Source of the DNA: Alphaproteobacteria bacterium
Lineage (GTDB): Bacteria > Pseudomonadota > Alphaproteobacteria > Micavibrionales > SZUA-601
Length of the DNA stretch: 13,442 nucleotides
Reading direction: 5' to 3'
Assembly: GCA_003250865.1 (NCBI GenBank)
Contig: QKJH01000140.1
Span: 1 to 13,442 of the forward strand
Shown piece after piece: positions 1-6,815 of this stretch. How positions within the stretch are numbered: position 1 is the stretch's first letter; the number at the start of each line of letters is the position of its first letter. The translations under genes and the position numbers were made by a program. The notes under the pieces are model-generated. The model searched no databases. It was not told the DNA's origin and was given only the letters and a program-made list of their open reading frames with translations.

Positions 1-1
1 G

Positions 2-919
2 CTGGAACGCGTTCGTCCTGAGCTGCTTAACCATATATACAGCTTGACCGTTCATAGATACAGCCATTCAAGTACTCGAGCTGACAATATGTATATCGGT
101 CAGGTTCATGATGCGGCATTGTTAAGAAATGATAATCCTAGACAGTATGATTTGATTTATGAGCAGGCCTTACAGCGTGCAAATGGCGAAGAACGCCTTT
201 TAACGGACAAATACTGCCAATGTGCCAATGGAGGGATGGTATTACTGAAGGACAATGAAAAAGTTTATGATAGGATATGGCAATGTATCTGGCCACACCA
301 TGAGCAGGGCAGTTTATTGTATAAATCATCATCATCTGTACAAGAAGATGCGAGTTTCCAGATTTTTGGTATTCCTGAACGGCTTTACGAATTTGTAATC
401 AGTCAGTCAGATAACACAACAAAGAAGAAAGAATGCTTTTTTCACAACTTTTATAGCATTATTAATCCGGAGACAGATTACAAAGAAACAGCTATTATAC
501 GATACTTAGAGGGTATGTGGGATAATGAAACAGACCTTTTTCGTACACGCCGACGCGAAAAATTTTTGGCGCTTGGTAAACGTGTAACAACTTTAGCAGC
601 ACTAAAAGAAGAAAATGCTGCGGTGTATGCCGATCTTTTGATTGCCATGGAAAATAATAAGGCCGATATAGAAGCATCGAAAATGCACTATATCGTCGAG
701 CATTATAATGGCCTTTATGCTTTTTTGCCAAAAGACACGGCAGTAATGGATAATTCGTTTAATGTAATTTTTCCAGAAGATGAAGTTAAAAAAGACAAGC
801 GCTTTAAAATGCATCACTTTAAGGCATTGAAAAAAACAAACGCAGCCCAAATAACAAGTCTCAATGAGAATTTTTGGAAAAACCGCCCTTACTGCACAGC
901 GCCTCTATTTAATTTTTAG
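2..919 (+). CDS. Unrecognised protein, 3' part (5' end outside window)
   Basis: The reading frame is open from base 2 to the TAG at 917-919, giving 305 visible residues. A TTG at 44 could act as a start, but the codons before it (reading LERVRPELLNHIYS) are open and look protein-like, and no ribosome binding site stands before the TTG, so I read this as the C-terminal part of a longer protein. I do not recognise the family. It is soluble in appearance: no signal peptide or membrane segment, mixed charged and aromatic residues, and a basic patch near the C-terminus (KDKRFKMHHFKALKK). Cysteines occur in YCQCANGG. Codons are AT-richer than in the photolyase that follows. The last 11 bp overlap the 3' end of the convergent photolyase gene, and no terminator hairpin is visible between them. 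Function unknown. Confidence 0.7.
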   Translation: MERVRPELLNHIYSLTVHRYSHSSTRADNMYIGQVHDAALLRNDNPRQYDLIYEQALQRANGEERLLTDKYCQCANGGMVLLKDNEKVYDRIWQCIWPHHEQGSLLYKSSSSVQEDASFQIFGIPERLYEFVISQSDNTTKKKECFFHNFYSIINPETDYKETAIIRYLEGMWDNETDLFRTRRREKFLALGKRVTTLAALKEENAAVYADLLIAMENNKADIEASKMHYIVEHYNGLYAFLPKDTAVMDNSFNVIFPEDEVKKDKRFKMHHFKALKKTNAAQITSLNENFWKNRPYCTAPLFNF

Positions 920-2378
920 AGTGCTTCATCTCTTCATACGCCAGCAGGGCCTCTTTACGCGCCTTGTCGCTATCGACAATCGGATAGGGGTAATCCTCGC
1001 CCAAATCGATTAAAGCCTGCTCTAAAACGTCGCGAGGCGCTTCCCATGGTGCGTGAATGTATTTATTCGACAGTTTTTTCAATTCCGGCACCCATTGTTT
1101 GATGTATGTGCCCTGTACGTCAAACTTCTGGCTTTGCAAAACGGGATTGAAAATGCGAAAATAGGGGGCTGCATCGGCGCCACAGCCGGCTATCCACTGC
1201 CAACCGCCTACATTGTTGGCTAAATTGGCATCAACCAGCGTATCCCAGAACCAGGCTTCGCCCTCGTGCCAATCAAAACGCAGATGTTTGACAAAAAAAG
1301 ACGAAACAATCATACGTACACGATTATGCATCCATCCTGTTTGCCACAATTGGCGCAATCCGGCATCAATAATCGGATATCCTGTATTGCCTGTTTTCCA
1401 GGCCTTTAAAAGAGTGCCGTCAATCTCTTTCCACTCAAACTTTTTAAATGTCTTGTTCATCGGCTCCGTTTGCAGATGAGGGTTGTGATAGAGAAGATGG
1501 CCATAAAATTCACGCCACATCAATTGCCGGATGTAGGATTGAACCTCTTCCTCATGCTCGATAGTGGGGCATCTTGGCAGCTGTACGTTTGTCTTGTGCC
1601 AAAGTGTACGTATGCTGATTTCACCGAAATGAAGATGTGGAGAGAGCTGGGAGGAGGCATCAAGACAGGGAAAATCACGTTGTCGATTATAAGAAAAAAC
1701 ACCTTGTTCACAGAAGCTGTCAGCTTTGATAAGGGCAGTATTCTCTCCCGGTGTCCACATCGTGCTAAACGGTGCCGCCCAGTCGGGATTACGCGGTACA
1801 AGTCGTAAATCATCAATAGAGCATGCGCCGTCGGATACTGTTTTAGAAGCTTTCTTCTTGTTCGGTGCCGGAATAGGTGCCGGGGGAGAACCTATAAGCT
1901 GGCATGCACGGTAAAACGCTCCGAATACTTGATAATAATGGCTATTCTGCGGATGTACGCTATCTGGGCAATAGAGAAACTGGTCAAAGAATACCGTTTC
2001 CTGACAATTCAAATCGTGCAATAGGTTGGAAATTTGAGAGCGGCAAAAGGGATTGTGCTTGTCTGTTGAAAAATTATAGACAAGCGCCTCAGCTTTTGTC
2101 TTTTCAACAATGTGTCTTAGAACGGCGGCAGTCTGCCCCTGAAATATCGATAAGGAGAGCCCAAGTGTAGCCAACGATTTCTCAAGAGACTTTAATGAAT
2201 GATGCAGCCACCAGCACGAAGCAGCCCCCGTTGCGCGAAAAAATTTTTCACTTTGGTCGTGGATATAAACGGGAATAATAATGTCAAAATTATCAACGGC
2301 ATGTGTCAGGGCGCTGTTGTCGCGGACACGCAAGTCATGGTTAAACCAGACAATTACAATTTTCTTTTTATCAAACAT
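909..2378 (-). CDS. phrB: Class I CPD photolyase (deoxyribodipyrimidine photo-lyase)
   Basis: A 489-residue light-dependent flavoenzyme that splits UV-induced cyclobutane pyrimidine dimers. An N-terminal alpha/beta antenna domain (about 5-135) is joined to the C-terminal FAD-binding helical domain (about 220-475). The FAD site is intact: YNRQRDFP at 230-237, the ASSQLSPHLHFGE stretch at 241-253, WREFY at 288-292, TGWMHNRVRM at 347-356 (the Asn and Met typical of CPD enzymes) and NNVGGWQW at 388-395. Tryptophans 316, 370 and 393 fit the electron-transfer triad (E. coli 306, 359, 382). APYFRIFNP at 404-412 is the family signature. Oddities: the N-terminal motif is WFNHDLR rather than the usual WFRxDLR, and the antenna-binding Asn-Glu of E. 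coli (108-109) appears as His-Asn. Start ATG 2376-2378 has only a weak Shine-Dalgarno. Its 3' end overlaps the convergent unknown gene. Confidence 0.95.
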   Translation of the reverse strand: MFDKKKIVIVWFNHDLRVRDNSALTHAVDNFDIIIPVYIHDQSEKFFRATGAASCWWLHHSLKSLEKSLATLGLSLSIFQGQTAAVLRHIVEKTKAEALVYNFSTDKHNPFCRSQISNLLHDLNCQETVFFDQFLYCPDSVHPQNSHYYQVFGAFYRACQLIGSPPAPIPAPNKKKASKTVSDGACSIDDLRLVPRNPDWAAPFSTMWTPGENTALIKADSFCEQGVFSYNRQRDFPCLDASSQLSPHLHFGEISIRTLWHKTNVQLPRCPTIEHEEEVQSYIRQLMWREFYGHLLYHNPHLQTEPMNKTFKKFEWKEIDGTLLKAWKTGNTGYPIIDAGLRQLWQTGWMHNRVRMIVSSFFVKHLRFDWHEGEAWFWDTLVDANLANNVGGWQWIAGCGADAAPYFRIFNPVLQSQKFDVQGTYIKQWVPELKKLSNKYIHAPWEAPRDVLEQALIDLGEDYPYPIVDSDKARKEALLAYEEMKHSKN

Positions 2379-2485
2379 GAAAATCTATTTTAATTTATGA
2401 GTTTGTTTTGCTAATCTACCAAGCTGACGATTGCGCGGTAACGACCTTCATCGATTCTAATTTATCTTACAAAAGGAAAAAAATA

Positions 2486-2887
2486 ATGAAAAAAACATCT
2501 CTTATCATCGCTTTATTATTGGGAATGACGGCTTGTGGTCCTTCGGATGAAGCAAGCAAAACCGCTTCGACTGAAACCGACATGGTTCCGGCGGCCTCCG
2601 CTTTGGTTGAAGAAGCCGGTGAAGCCGTTGATGCAGTTGTCAATGAAACCCAAGAAATGGTTGAAGAAGCCAAAGATATGGCCGAAGAAGGCATGGCTGA
2701 AATCCAGGAAAACATGGACGAGGCAAAGGAAGAAGTAAACGGCATGATTGATGGTGACATTGATACAGCTGCTGAAAAAGAAGCTCTTTTGGATGACGCT
2801 GCTGTCAAAGCGGAACAAATGCAGGAAGACATGATGGGTGAAGCTGAAGAAATGCCGGCTGAATCGGAAGAAGAAATTCAAGAATAA
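2486..2887 (+). CDS. Small acidic, helix-rich lipoprotein
   Basis: Start at ATG 2486, preceded by AAAAGGA at 2471-2477, gives 133 residues. The frame is open further upstream to 2408, but the signal peptide begins at this ATG. Residues 1-16 are a lipoprotein signal peptide (MKK, hydrophobic core, then GMTAC) with the lipidated cysteine at 17. After a Thr/Ser/Ala-rich spacer, residues from about 38 on are almost entirely Ala, Glu, Asp, Met and Lys and contain repeats of the type EEAKDMAEEGMAEIQE, so a long amphipathic helix or coiled coil is likely. The mature protein should be very acidic and membrane-anchored, facing the periplasm. I do not recognise a named family; low-complexity composition makes similarity searches unreliable. 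It has its own downstream terminator, so it is probably a single-gene unit. Confidence 0.8.
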   Translation: MKKTSLIIALLLGMTACGPSDEASKTASTETDMVPAASALVEEAGEAVDAVVNETQEMVEEAKDMAEEGMAEIQENMDEAKEEVNGMIDGDIDTAAEKEALLDDAAVKAEQMQEDMMGEAEEMPAESEEEIQE

Positions 2888-2936
2888 TTTCGGATACATC
2901 TTTTAATATATTGTATTTTAAGAAGAATAAAAAATG

Positions 2937-2967
2937 CGGCGTGGGCTTTTTCTCACGCCGTTTTTAT
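2937..2967 (+). terminator. Rho-independent terminator after the lipoprotein gene
   Basis: A perfect 7-bp GC-rich stem, CGGCGTG (2937-2943) with CACGCCG (2954-2960), closes a 10-base loop and is followed by TTTTTATT. It separates the lipoprotein gene from galU. Confidence 0.85.
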
Positions 2968-3018
2968 TATACACTCCATCCATTGTGATTAATTTACTCT
3001 CAAAGAGGAATCATCTAC

Positions 3019-3912
3019 ATGACAACACAAAAAGTAAGAAAGGCCGTATTTCCAGTGGCCGGTCTGGGGACGCGTTTGCTTCCCGCAACCAAATCCATGC
3101 CAAAAGAAATGCTCACGCTGGTGGATAGACCGCTTATCCAGCATGTTGTGGAGGAGGCCAAAGAAGCCGGTATTGAACAGTTCATTTTTGTTACTTCGTC
3201 CGGTAAAACCATGATTGAAGAGCATTTTGATCGTCAGCACCATTTGATTCATACGTTGGAACGTCGCGGCAAAAACGATTTATTGGAGATTGTTCTGGGC
3301 TCAGAAATACCGACAGGTCATCTTCATACGACGCGCCAGCATACGCCGTTGGGGTTGGGACATGCTGTATGGTGTGCCAAAGAACTTATCGGTAACGAGC
3401 CCTTTGCTGTTATCTTGCCGGATGAAATGGTTCTGTCCAAACCGGGATGTTTGAAGCAACTGATGAATGTTTATAATGAAAAAGGCGGCAATGTTTTGGC
3501 TATGATGAATGTACCCAAAGAAAAAGTTAGCCGCTATGGTATCTTGGATATTGACCCGCTTGAAGGACGGTTGGCAAAAATCAACGCCATGGTTGAGAAA
3601 CCTGAACCCGAAGATGCTCCTTCGACGTATTCTATTACAGGAAGGTATATACTACAGCCTGAAATTTTTGAAATCTTAGAGAATTTAGAAGGCGGTGCAA
3701 ATGGTGAAATACAGCTGACAGATGGTATGGCTGAGTTATTGAAAGAACAGTCTTTCTATGGCTGCTTATTTCAGGGAAAACGCTATGACTGCGGTAACAA
3801 ATTCGGTTTTATCGAGGCCAACCTTGCTTTCTCACTGGCACGTGATGATATGCATGACGAGGTTTATGCTATGCTCAAAAGCTTTGTCAAAACCGATGTC
3901 CTGCTGTCCTAA
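3019..3912 (+). CDS. galU: UTP--glucose-1-phosphate uridylyltransferase
   Basis: A 297-residue nucleotidyltransferase making UDP-glucose from UTP and glucose-1-phosphate in the cytoplasm, the sugar donor for lipopolysaccharide, exopolysaccharide and related glycans. Length is normal for bacterial GalU. The nucleotide-binding signature AGLGTRLLPATKSMPKE is at 14-30, followed by the substrate segment LGLGHAVWCA at 111-120, the metal-binding motif LPDE at 133-136 (usually LPDD or LPDV), VEKP at 192-195 with the catalytic lysine, and DCGNKFGF at 257-264. The start is fixed by GAGGAA at about 3004-3009, nine bases before the ATG. It stands alone between two terminators. The closest alternative would be a glucose-1-phosphate thymidylyltransferase, but the LPATKSMPKE and GLGHAV motifs favour GalU. 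Confidence 0.96.
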   Translation: MTTQKVRKAVFPVAGLGTRLLPATKSMPKEMLTLVDRPLIQHVVEEAKEAGIEQFIFVTSSGKTMIEEHFDRQHHLIHTLERRGKNDLLEIVLGSEIPTGHLHTTRQHTPLGLGHAVWCAKELIGNEPFAVILPDEMVLSKPGCLKQLMNVYNEKGGNVLAMMNVPKEKVSRYGILDIDPLEGRLAKINAMVEKPEPEDAPSTYSITGRYILQPEIFEILENLEGGANGEIQLTDGMAELLKEQSFYGCLFQGKRYDCGNKFGFIEANLAFSLARDDMHDEVYAMLKSFVKTDVLLS

Positions 3913-3939
3913 ATAAAGCACTATATTTAAGACAAAAGT

Positions 3940-3972
3940 AAAGCCCCGGATACGTTCGGGGCTTTGTTTTTT
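3940..3972 (+). terminator. Terminator of galU, probably bidirectional
   Basis: A perfect 9-bp stem, AAAGCCCCG (3940-3948) with CGGGGCTTT (3957-3965), has an 8-base loop and is followed by GTTTTTT. On the minus strand the same hairpin ends in CTTTACTTTT, so it may also stop transcription of the convergent gene at 3992-4357. Confidence 0.88.
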
Positions 3973-3991
3973 CGATAGGAAAAAATCGAAA

Positions 3992-4357
3992 CTAGCGTTG
4001 GCATGGGAAAGCTGTGGCCAATGATTTGGCGACCACTTCCTTGGCCGGCAGGGTAACGTCCTGAGGATGATCTTTCAAATAAGCCACAACATTGTCAATC
4101 AGCTGTTGGCTTTTAATGGCGCTGGAAAAACAGGCGCTGTAACCGTAAAGCTCGTATTGCAAGAGAATGTCGGCAACCGACGTGATGTAACCGGCGCAGT
4201 AACCATAGTCGGTATCATAGCGGCTGGTGCAAAATTGTTCCAAAACGGCGGCCGTATCGTAGTAGGCAATGTCCTGTGCCTTGGATTCGGACACGTTTGT
4301 AAAGGCCATAGCCGATACAGCGGTTAAAGCGGCAATAAGAAAGCGGAATGTTTTCAT
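3992..4357 (-). CDS. Secreted Rap1a/Tai-type protein
   Basis: A 121-residue exported protein. Residues 1-27 are a Sec signal peptide ending in SKA, so the mature form starts near Q28. The rest fits the Rap1a/Tai immunity-protein family (PF18602): a cysteine at 43, CAGYITSVADIL at 54-65, a cysteine at 76, then QLIDNVVAYLKDHP at 85-98 and a C-terminal ATAFPC ending in C119. The four cysteines suggest two disulfides in the periplasm. Founding members neutralise type VI secretion amidase effectors in Serratia, but many alphaproteobacterial homologues lie outside any secretion locus, as here, so the actual role is open. The start ATG 4355-4357 is preceded by AGGAGAA. It is convergent with galU and lies 87 bp downstream of the EamA transporter on the same strand. 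Confidence 0.78.
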   Translation of the reverse strand: MKTFRFLIAALTAVSAMAFTNVSESKAQDIAYYDTAAVLEQFCTSRYDTDYGYCAGYITSVADILLQYELYGYSACFSSAIKSQQLIDNVVAYLKDHPQDVTLPAKEVVAKSLATAFPCQR

Positions 4358-4444
4358 TGTGGAATTCTCCTATCAGGCAATAAAGAGGGCTTATGCACCA
4401 AAGTAACGCATAAATTTGTCCTTGGAAAGAGGAAAAATAGACTT

Positions 4445-5344
4445 TTACACGCTTGGTGGAACGATATTTTTCTTTTTAGCATGAGAGCGGGTTAAAAACA
4501 GCCCCGACAAAATGATAATCACGGCACCAACAAGCATATTGGGTGAAGGCAGGTCCGCAAATAACAGCCATCCGATAAACAAAGCCCATACAAGTTGTGT
4601 ATAGCCAATCGGGGCAATCAGAACAACACGAGCTGTAGCATAGGCGCGTGCTATCACAATAAACCCACACGCCAGAAATGTGCCGCCCGCAATGAAAATA
4701 ATCCAGTCTTGCAATGCGGTCACGGGGATATAGCTTCCTCCCATCGCCACAAGCACAGGGTAAGCGATGACGGTGCTGAACAAGGTTGGAACAAAACAAA
4801 CAGTAAAGGGGGGATCCTTGTCGCCCATCCGTCGGGCGACATTGTTCATTGTTGCTATAATTGTCGCTCCAATCAGGGCGGCTATATGGCCTGTACCGAT
4901 AATGCCAAAGCTTGGCGGAAAGGCAATAATCACACCGCTGAAACCGGCAGTGATAAGCAACCATTCTCTGGATTTAATGGTGTCTTTAAGAAAAACCATT
5001 GAAATCAAGGTTGCCCAGATAGGGCCGGTAAATAACAGGGTATAAGCCTCGGCCAGCGGTATTTGGCTAAACGCATAGACGTTTAGGTAGCCGATAAGAC
5101 ATATACACGCGGTACGCAGCGCAAGCAGTCTCGGATAATGGGGACGAAATGCTTGTCGTAAACGCTTCTTGTCTGTGAAAAAAGCAAACAGCATCATAGC
5201 TATTACGGCAAAAAGACCATCATATAGGATAACCTGATATACCGAATAGGTCTGACACATCCATTTTGCTGCGGCATCGGACAGCGCAAAGCAAGTGACA
5301 CCCAATAAAGCCAGTGATATACCCAAACGCGGATTGTTTTGCAT
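4445..5344 (-). CDS. EamA/DMT-superfamily transporter
   Basis: An inner-membrane protein of 299 residues with about ten hydrophobic segments arranged as two EamA repeats (about 10-142 and 152-286). Characteristic pieces are IPLAEAYTLLFTGPIWATL at 95-113 in the first repeat and ATARVVLIAPIGYTQLVWAL at 236-255 in the second. A lysine-rich tail ends it, as expected for a cytoplasmic C-terminus. The frame extends to an ATG at 5428, but that would overlap deoA by 71 bp; ATG 5342-5344 with AGGAAAAG just upstream gives the normal family length, so I chose it. It follows deoA by 13 bp and is probably cotranscribed. Substrate cannot be read from sequence; linkage to deoA makes a nucleoside- or base-related metabolite a guess only. 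Confidence 0.9.
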   Translation of the reverse strand: MQNNPRLGISLALLGVTCFALSDAAAKWMCQTYSVYQVILYDGLFAVIAMMLFAFFTDKKRLRQAFRPHYPRLLALRTACICLIGYLNVYAFSQIPLAEAYTLLFTGPIWATLISMVFLKDTIKSREWLLITAGFSGVIIAFPPSFGIIGTGHIAALIGATIIATMNNVARRMGDKDPPFTVCFVPTLFSTVIAYPVLVAMGGSYIPVTALQDWIIFIAGGTFLACGFIVIARAYATARVVLIAPIGYTQLVWALFIGWLLFADLPSPNMLVGAVIIILSGLFLTRSHAKKKNIVPPSV

Positions 5345-5357
5345 GGTGGTGCTTTTC

Positions 5358-6695
5358 CTATAAAGTATCAGGCAATAAAACAGAATGAACAACCGGAGCA
5401 ATATCAACGGGATTTTCACCGATAGCAATGCAGGATAGAAGTGTGGTATTTATGGCCTGCCAATCTTCGTCATTTTTAGCATGCAAGGTTAATAACGGGT
5501 CACTTTTTTTGACCGCTGTACCAAGGGGAAGGATATGGCTTATTCCTACCGCATAATCAATTTCGTCTTCACTGCGGATGCGTCCTCCGCCCAGCTCGAT
5601 AACGGCCAGACCGATATCCCGTGTTTTCATGCCAGTGATAAAGCCATCCGCTGGTGCCAAAACAGGTTTGATAATTGCCGCTTTGGGTAAATAGGTGTCA
5701 TAGTTATCCATGATATCGCCGGGGCCGCCAAGTGCTTTGACCATGGTCGCGAACTTTTCGGCTGCTTTGCCGTTATCTAGGGTGATTCGAACGGTTTTTT
5801 CTGCTTCGGCAGGGGATAAATTAGGATTGCTGAGGAGTAGCATATGGCTACAAAGTGCTATGGTGATCTCCAATAGGCGGGAATCGCGATATGTTCCTGT
5901 CAAAAACTCAATAGATTCGCGTACTTCGACAGCATTACCTGCACTGTGACCCAAAACTTGGTTCATGTCGGTAATGACGGCAGTGGTTGGTAAGCCGCCA
6001 TTATTGGCCACCTTGCCGATGGCTTTGGCGAGTTCAATGGCTTCGTCCACCGTTTGCATGAAAGCGCCATTGCCCCATTTGACATCCATGACCAGCCCCG
6101 TCAATCCGGCGGCCATTTTTTTGGATAGGATAGACGGTGTAATTAAATCTTTTGTTGAAACGGTAGCGGTTACATCGCGTACAGCATAAATACGCTTATC
6201 CGCTGGGGCAATATCTCCCGTCTGACCGATAATCGCACAGCCGACCTGTTTGACAATGGCTTTAAAATCACTGAGCGACGGTTGTACGTTATAGCCAGGA
6301 ATGGCGGTCATTTTATCGAGCGTACCGCCTGTATGTCCCAGCCCCCGACCGGAAATCATCGGCACGTACACCTCGCAAGCTGCCAGTATCGGGGCGAGTA
6401 TCAGGCTGACTTTGTCGCCTACCCCTCCGGTTGAGTGTTTGTCGATTACAGGGGCATTGATGCCTTCTTCTTGCCAATTGATGACTTGACCGGAATGCGC
6501 CATGGCTTGGGTGAGCAAGACGCATTCATCTAAATTAAAACGGTTTAGAAATACGGCCATACAAAAAGCGGCAATTTGGCTATCCGAAACATGTCCGGAA
6601 ACAATACCGGAAACAAAAGAATTAATGTCGCTTTGGCTTAGCTCTTGGCCATCGCGCTTTTTTCGGATGATTTCTCGTGATAAAGAGGCAAGCAT
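5358..6695 (-). CDS. deoA: Thymidine phosphorylase
   Basis: A 445-residue cytoplasmic enzyme of pyrimidine salvage: thymidine (or deoxyuridine) plus phosphate gives the base and deoxyribose-1-phosphate. Length matches E. coli DeoA (440) and the sequence aligns along its whole length. An N-terminal helical domain (about 1-65) precedes the phosphate-binding alpha/beta domain with KHSTGGVGD at 86-94 and the family signature SGRGLGHTGGTLDK at 115-128. Residues matching the E. coli catalytic set (H85, R171, S186, K190) are H87, R173, S188 and K192. The C-terminal segment carries VIELGGGRIRSEDEIDYAVG. The start ATG 6693-6695 has AGGAA upstream. It leads a likely two-gene unit with the EamA transporter. 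No deoB, deoC or deoD is in the window. DeoA fits better than the Firmicute Pdp type. Confidence 0.95.
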   Translation of the reverse strand: MLASLSREIIRKKRDGQELSQSDINSFVSGIVSGHVSDSQIAAFCMAVFLNRFNLDECVLLTQAMAHSGQVINWQEEGINAPVIDKHSTGGVGDKVSLILAPILAACEVYVPMISGRGLGHTGGTLDKMTAIPGYNVQPSLSDFKAIVKQVGCAIIGQTGDIAPADKRIYAVRDVTATVSTKDLITPSILSKKMAAGLTGLVMDVKWGNGAFMQTVDEAIELAKAIGKVANNGGLPTTAVITDMNQVLGHSAGNAVEVRESIEFLTGTYRDSRLLEITIALCSHMLLLSNPNLSPAEAEKTVRITLDNGKAAEKFATMVKALGGPGDIMDNYDTYLPKAAIIKPVLAPADGFITGMKTRDIGLAVIELGGGRIRSEDEIDYAVGISHILPLGTAVKKSDPLLTLHAKNDEDWQAINTTLLSCIAIGENPVDIAPVVHSVLLPDTL

Positions 6696-6734
6696 ATCGG
6701 GCTATTCCTTTTTCAAAATACTGCTATGATAATC

Positions 6735-6767
6735 TTGAAATTAGGCAAAAAAAGTAAAGATTATATG
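6735..6767. promoter_or_regulatory. Divergent deoA / nhaA promoter region (candidate)
   Basis: The 120-bp gap between the two start codons is AT-rich. On the minus strand a perfect TATAAT lies at 6765-6760 (toward deoA), with only a poor -35. On the plus strand TTGAAA (6735-6740) and GATTAT (6759-6764) are 18 bp apart and point toward nhaA. The two -10 boxes overlap, so the promoters would compete. Inferred from consensus only. Confidence 0.4.
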
Positions 6768-6815
6768 TTGTAGTGATAAAATAATTTGAGCTTTGTGTTG
6801 AAAGGAAAAAAATAG

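Noticed and set aside
2467..2899. Two open frames of 121 and 127 codons on the minus strand, antisense to the lipoprotein gene
   Set aside because: They mirror the repetitive Glu/Ala codons of the lipoprotein, giving Ser-rich and Phe-rich nonsense without good ribosome binding sites.
5345..5428. Upstream ATG extension of the EamA transporter (28 extra residues)
   Set aside because: It would overlap deoA by 71 bp and exceed the normal family start; the ATG at 5344 has a good ribosome binding site.
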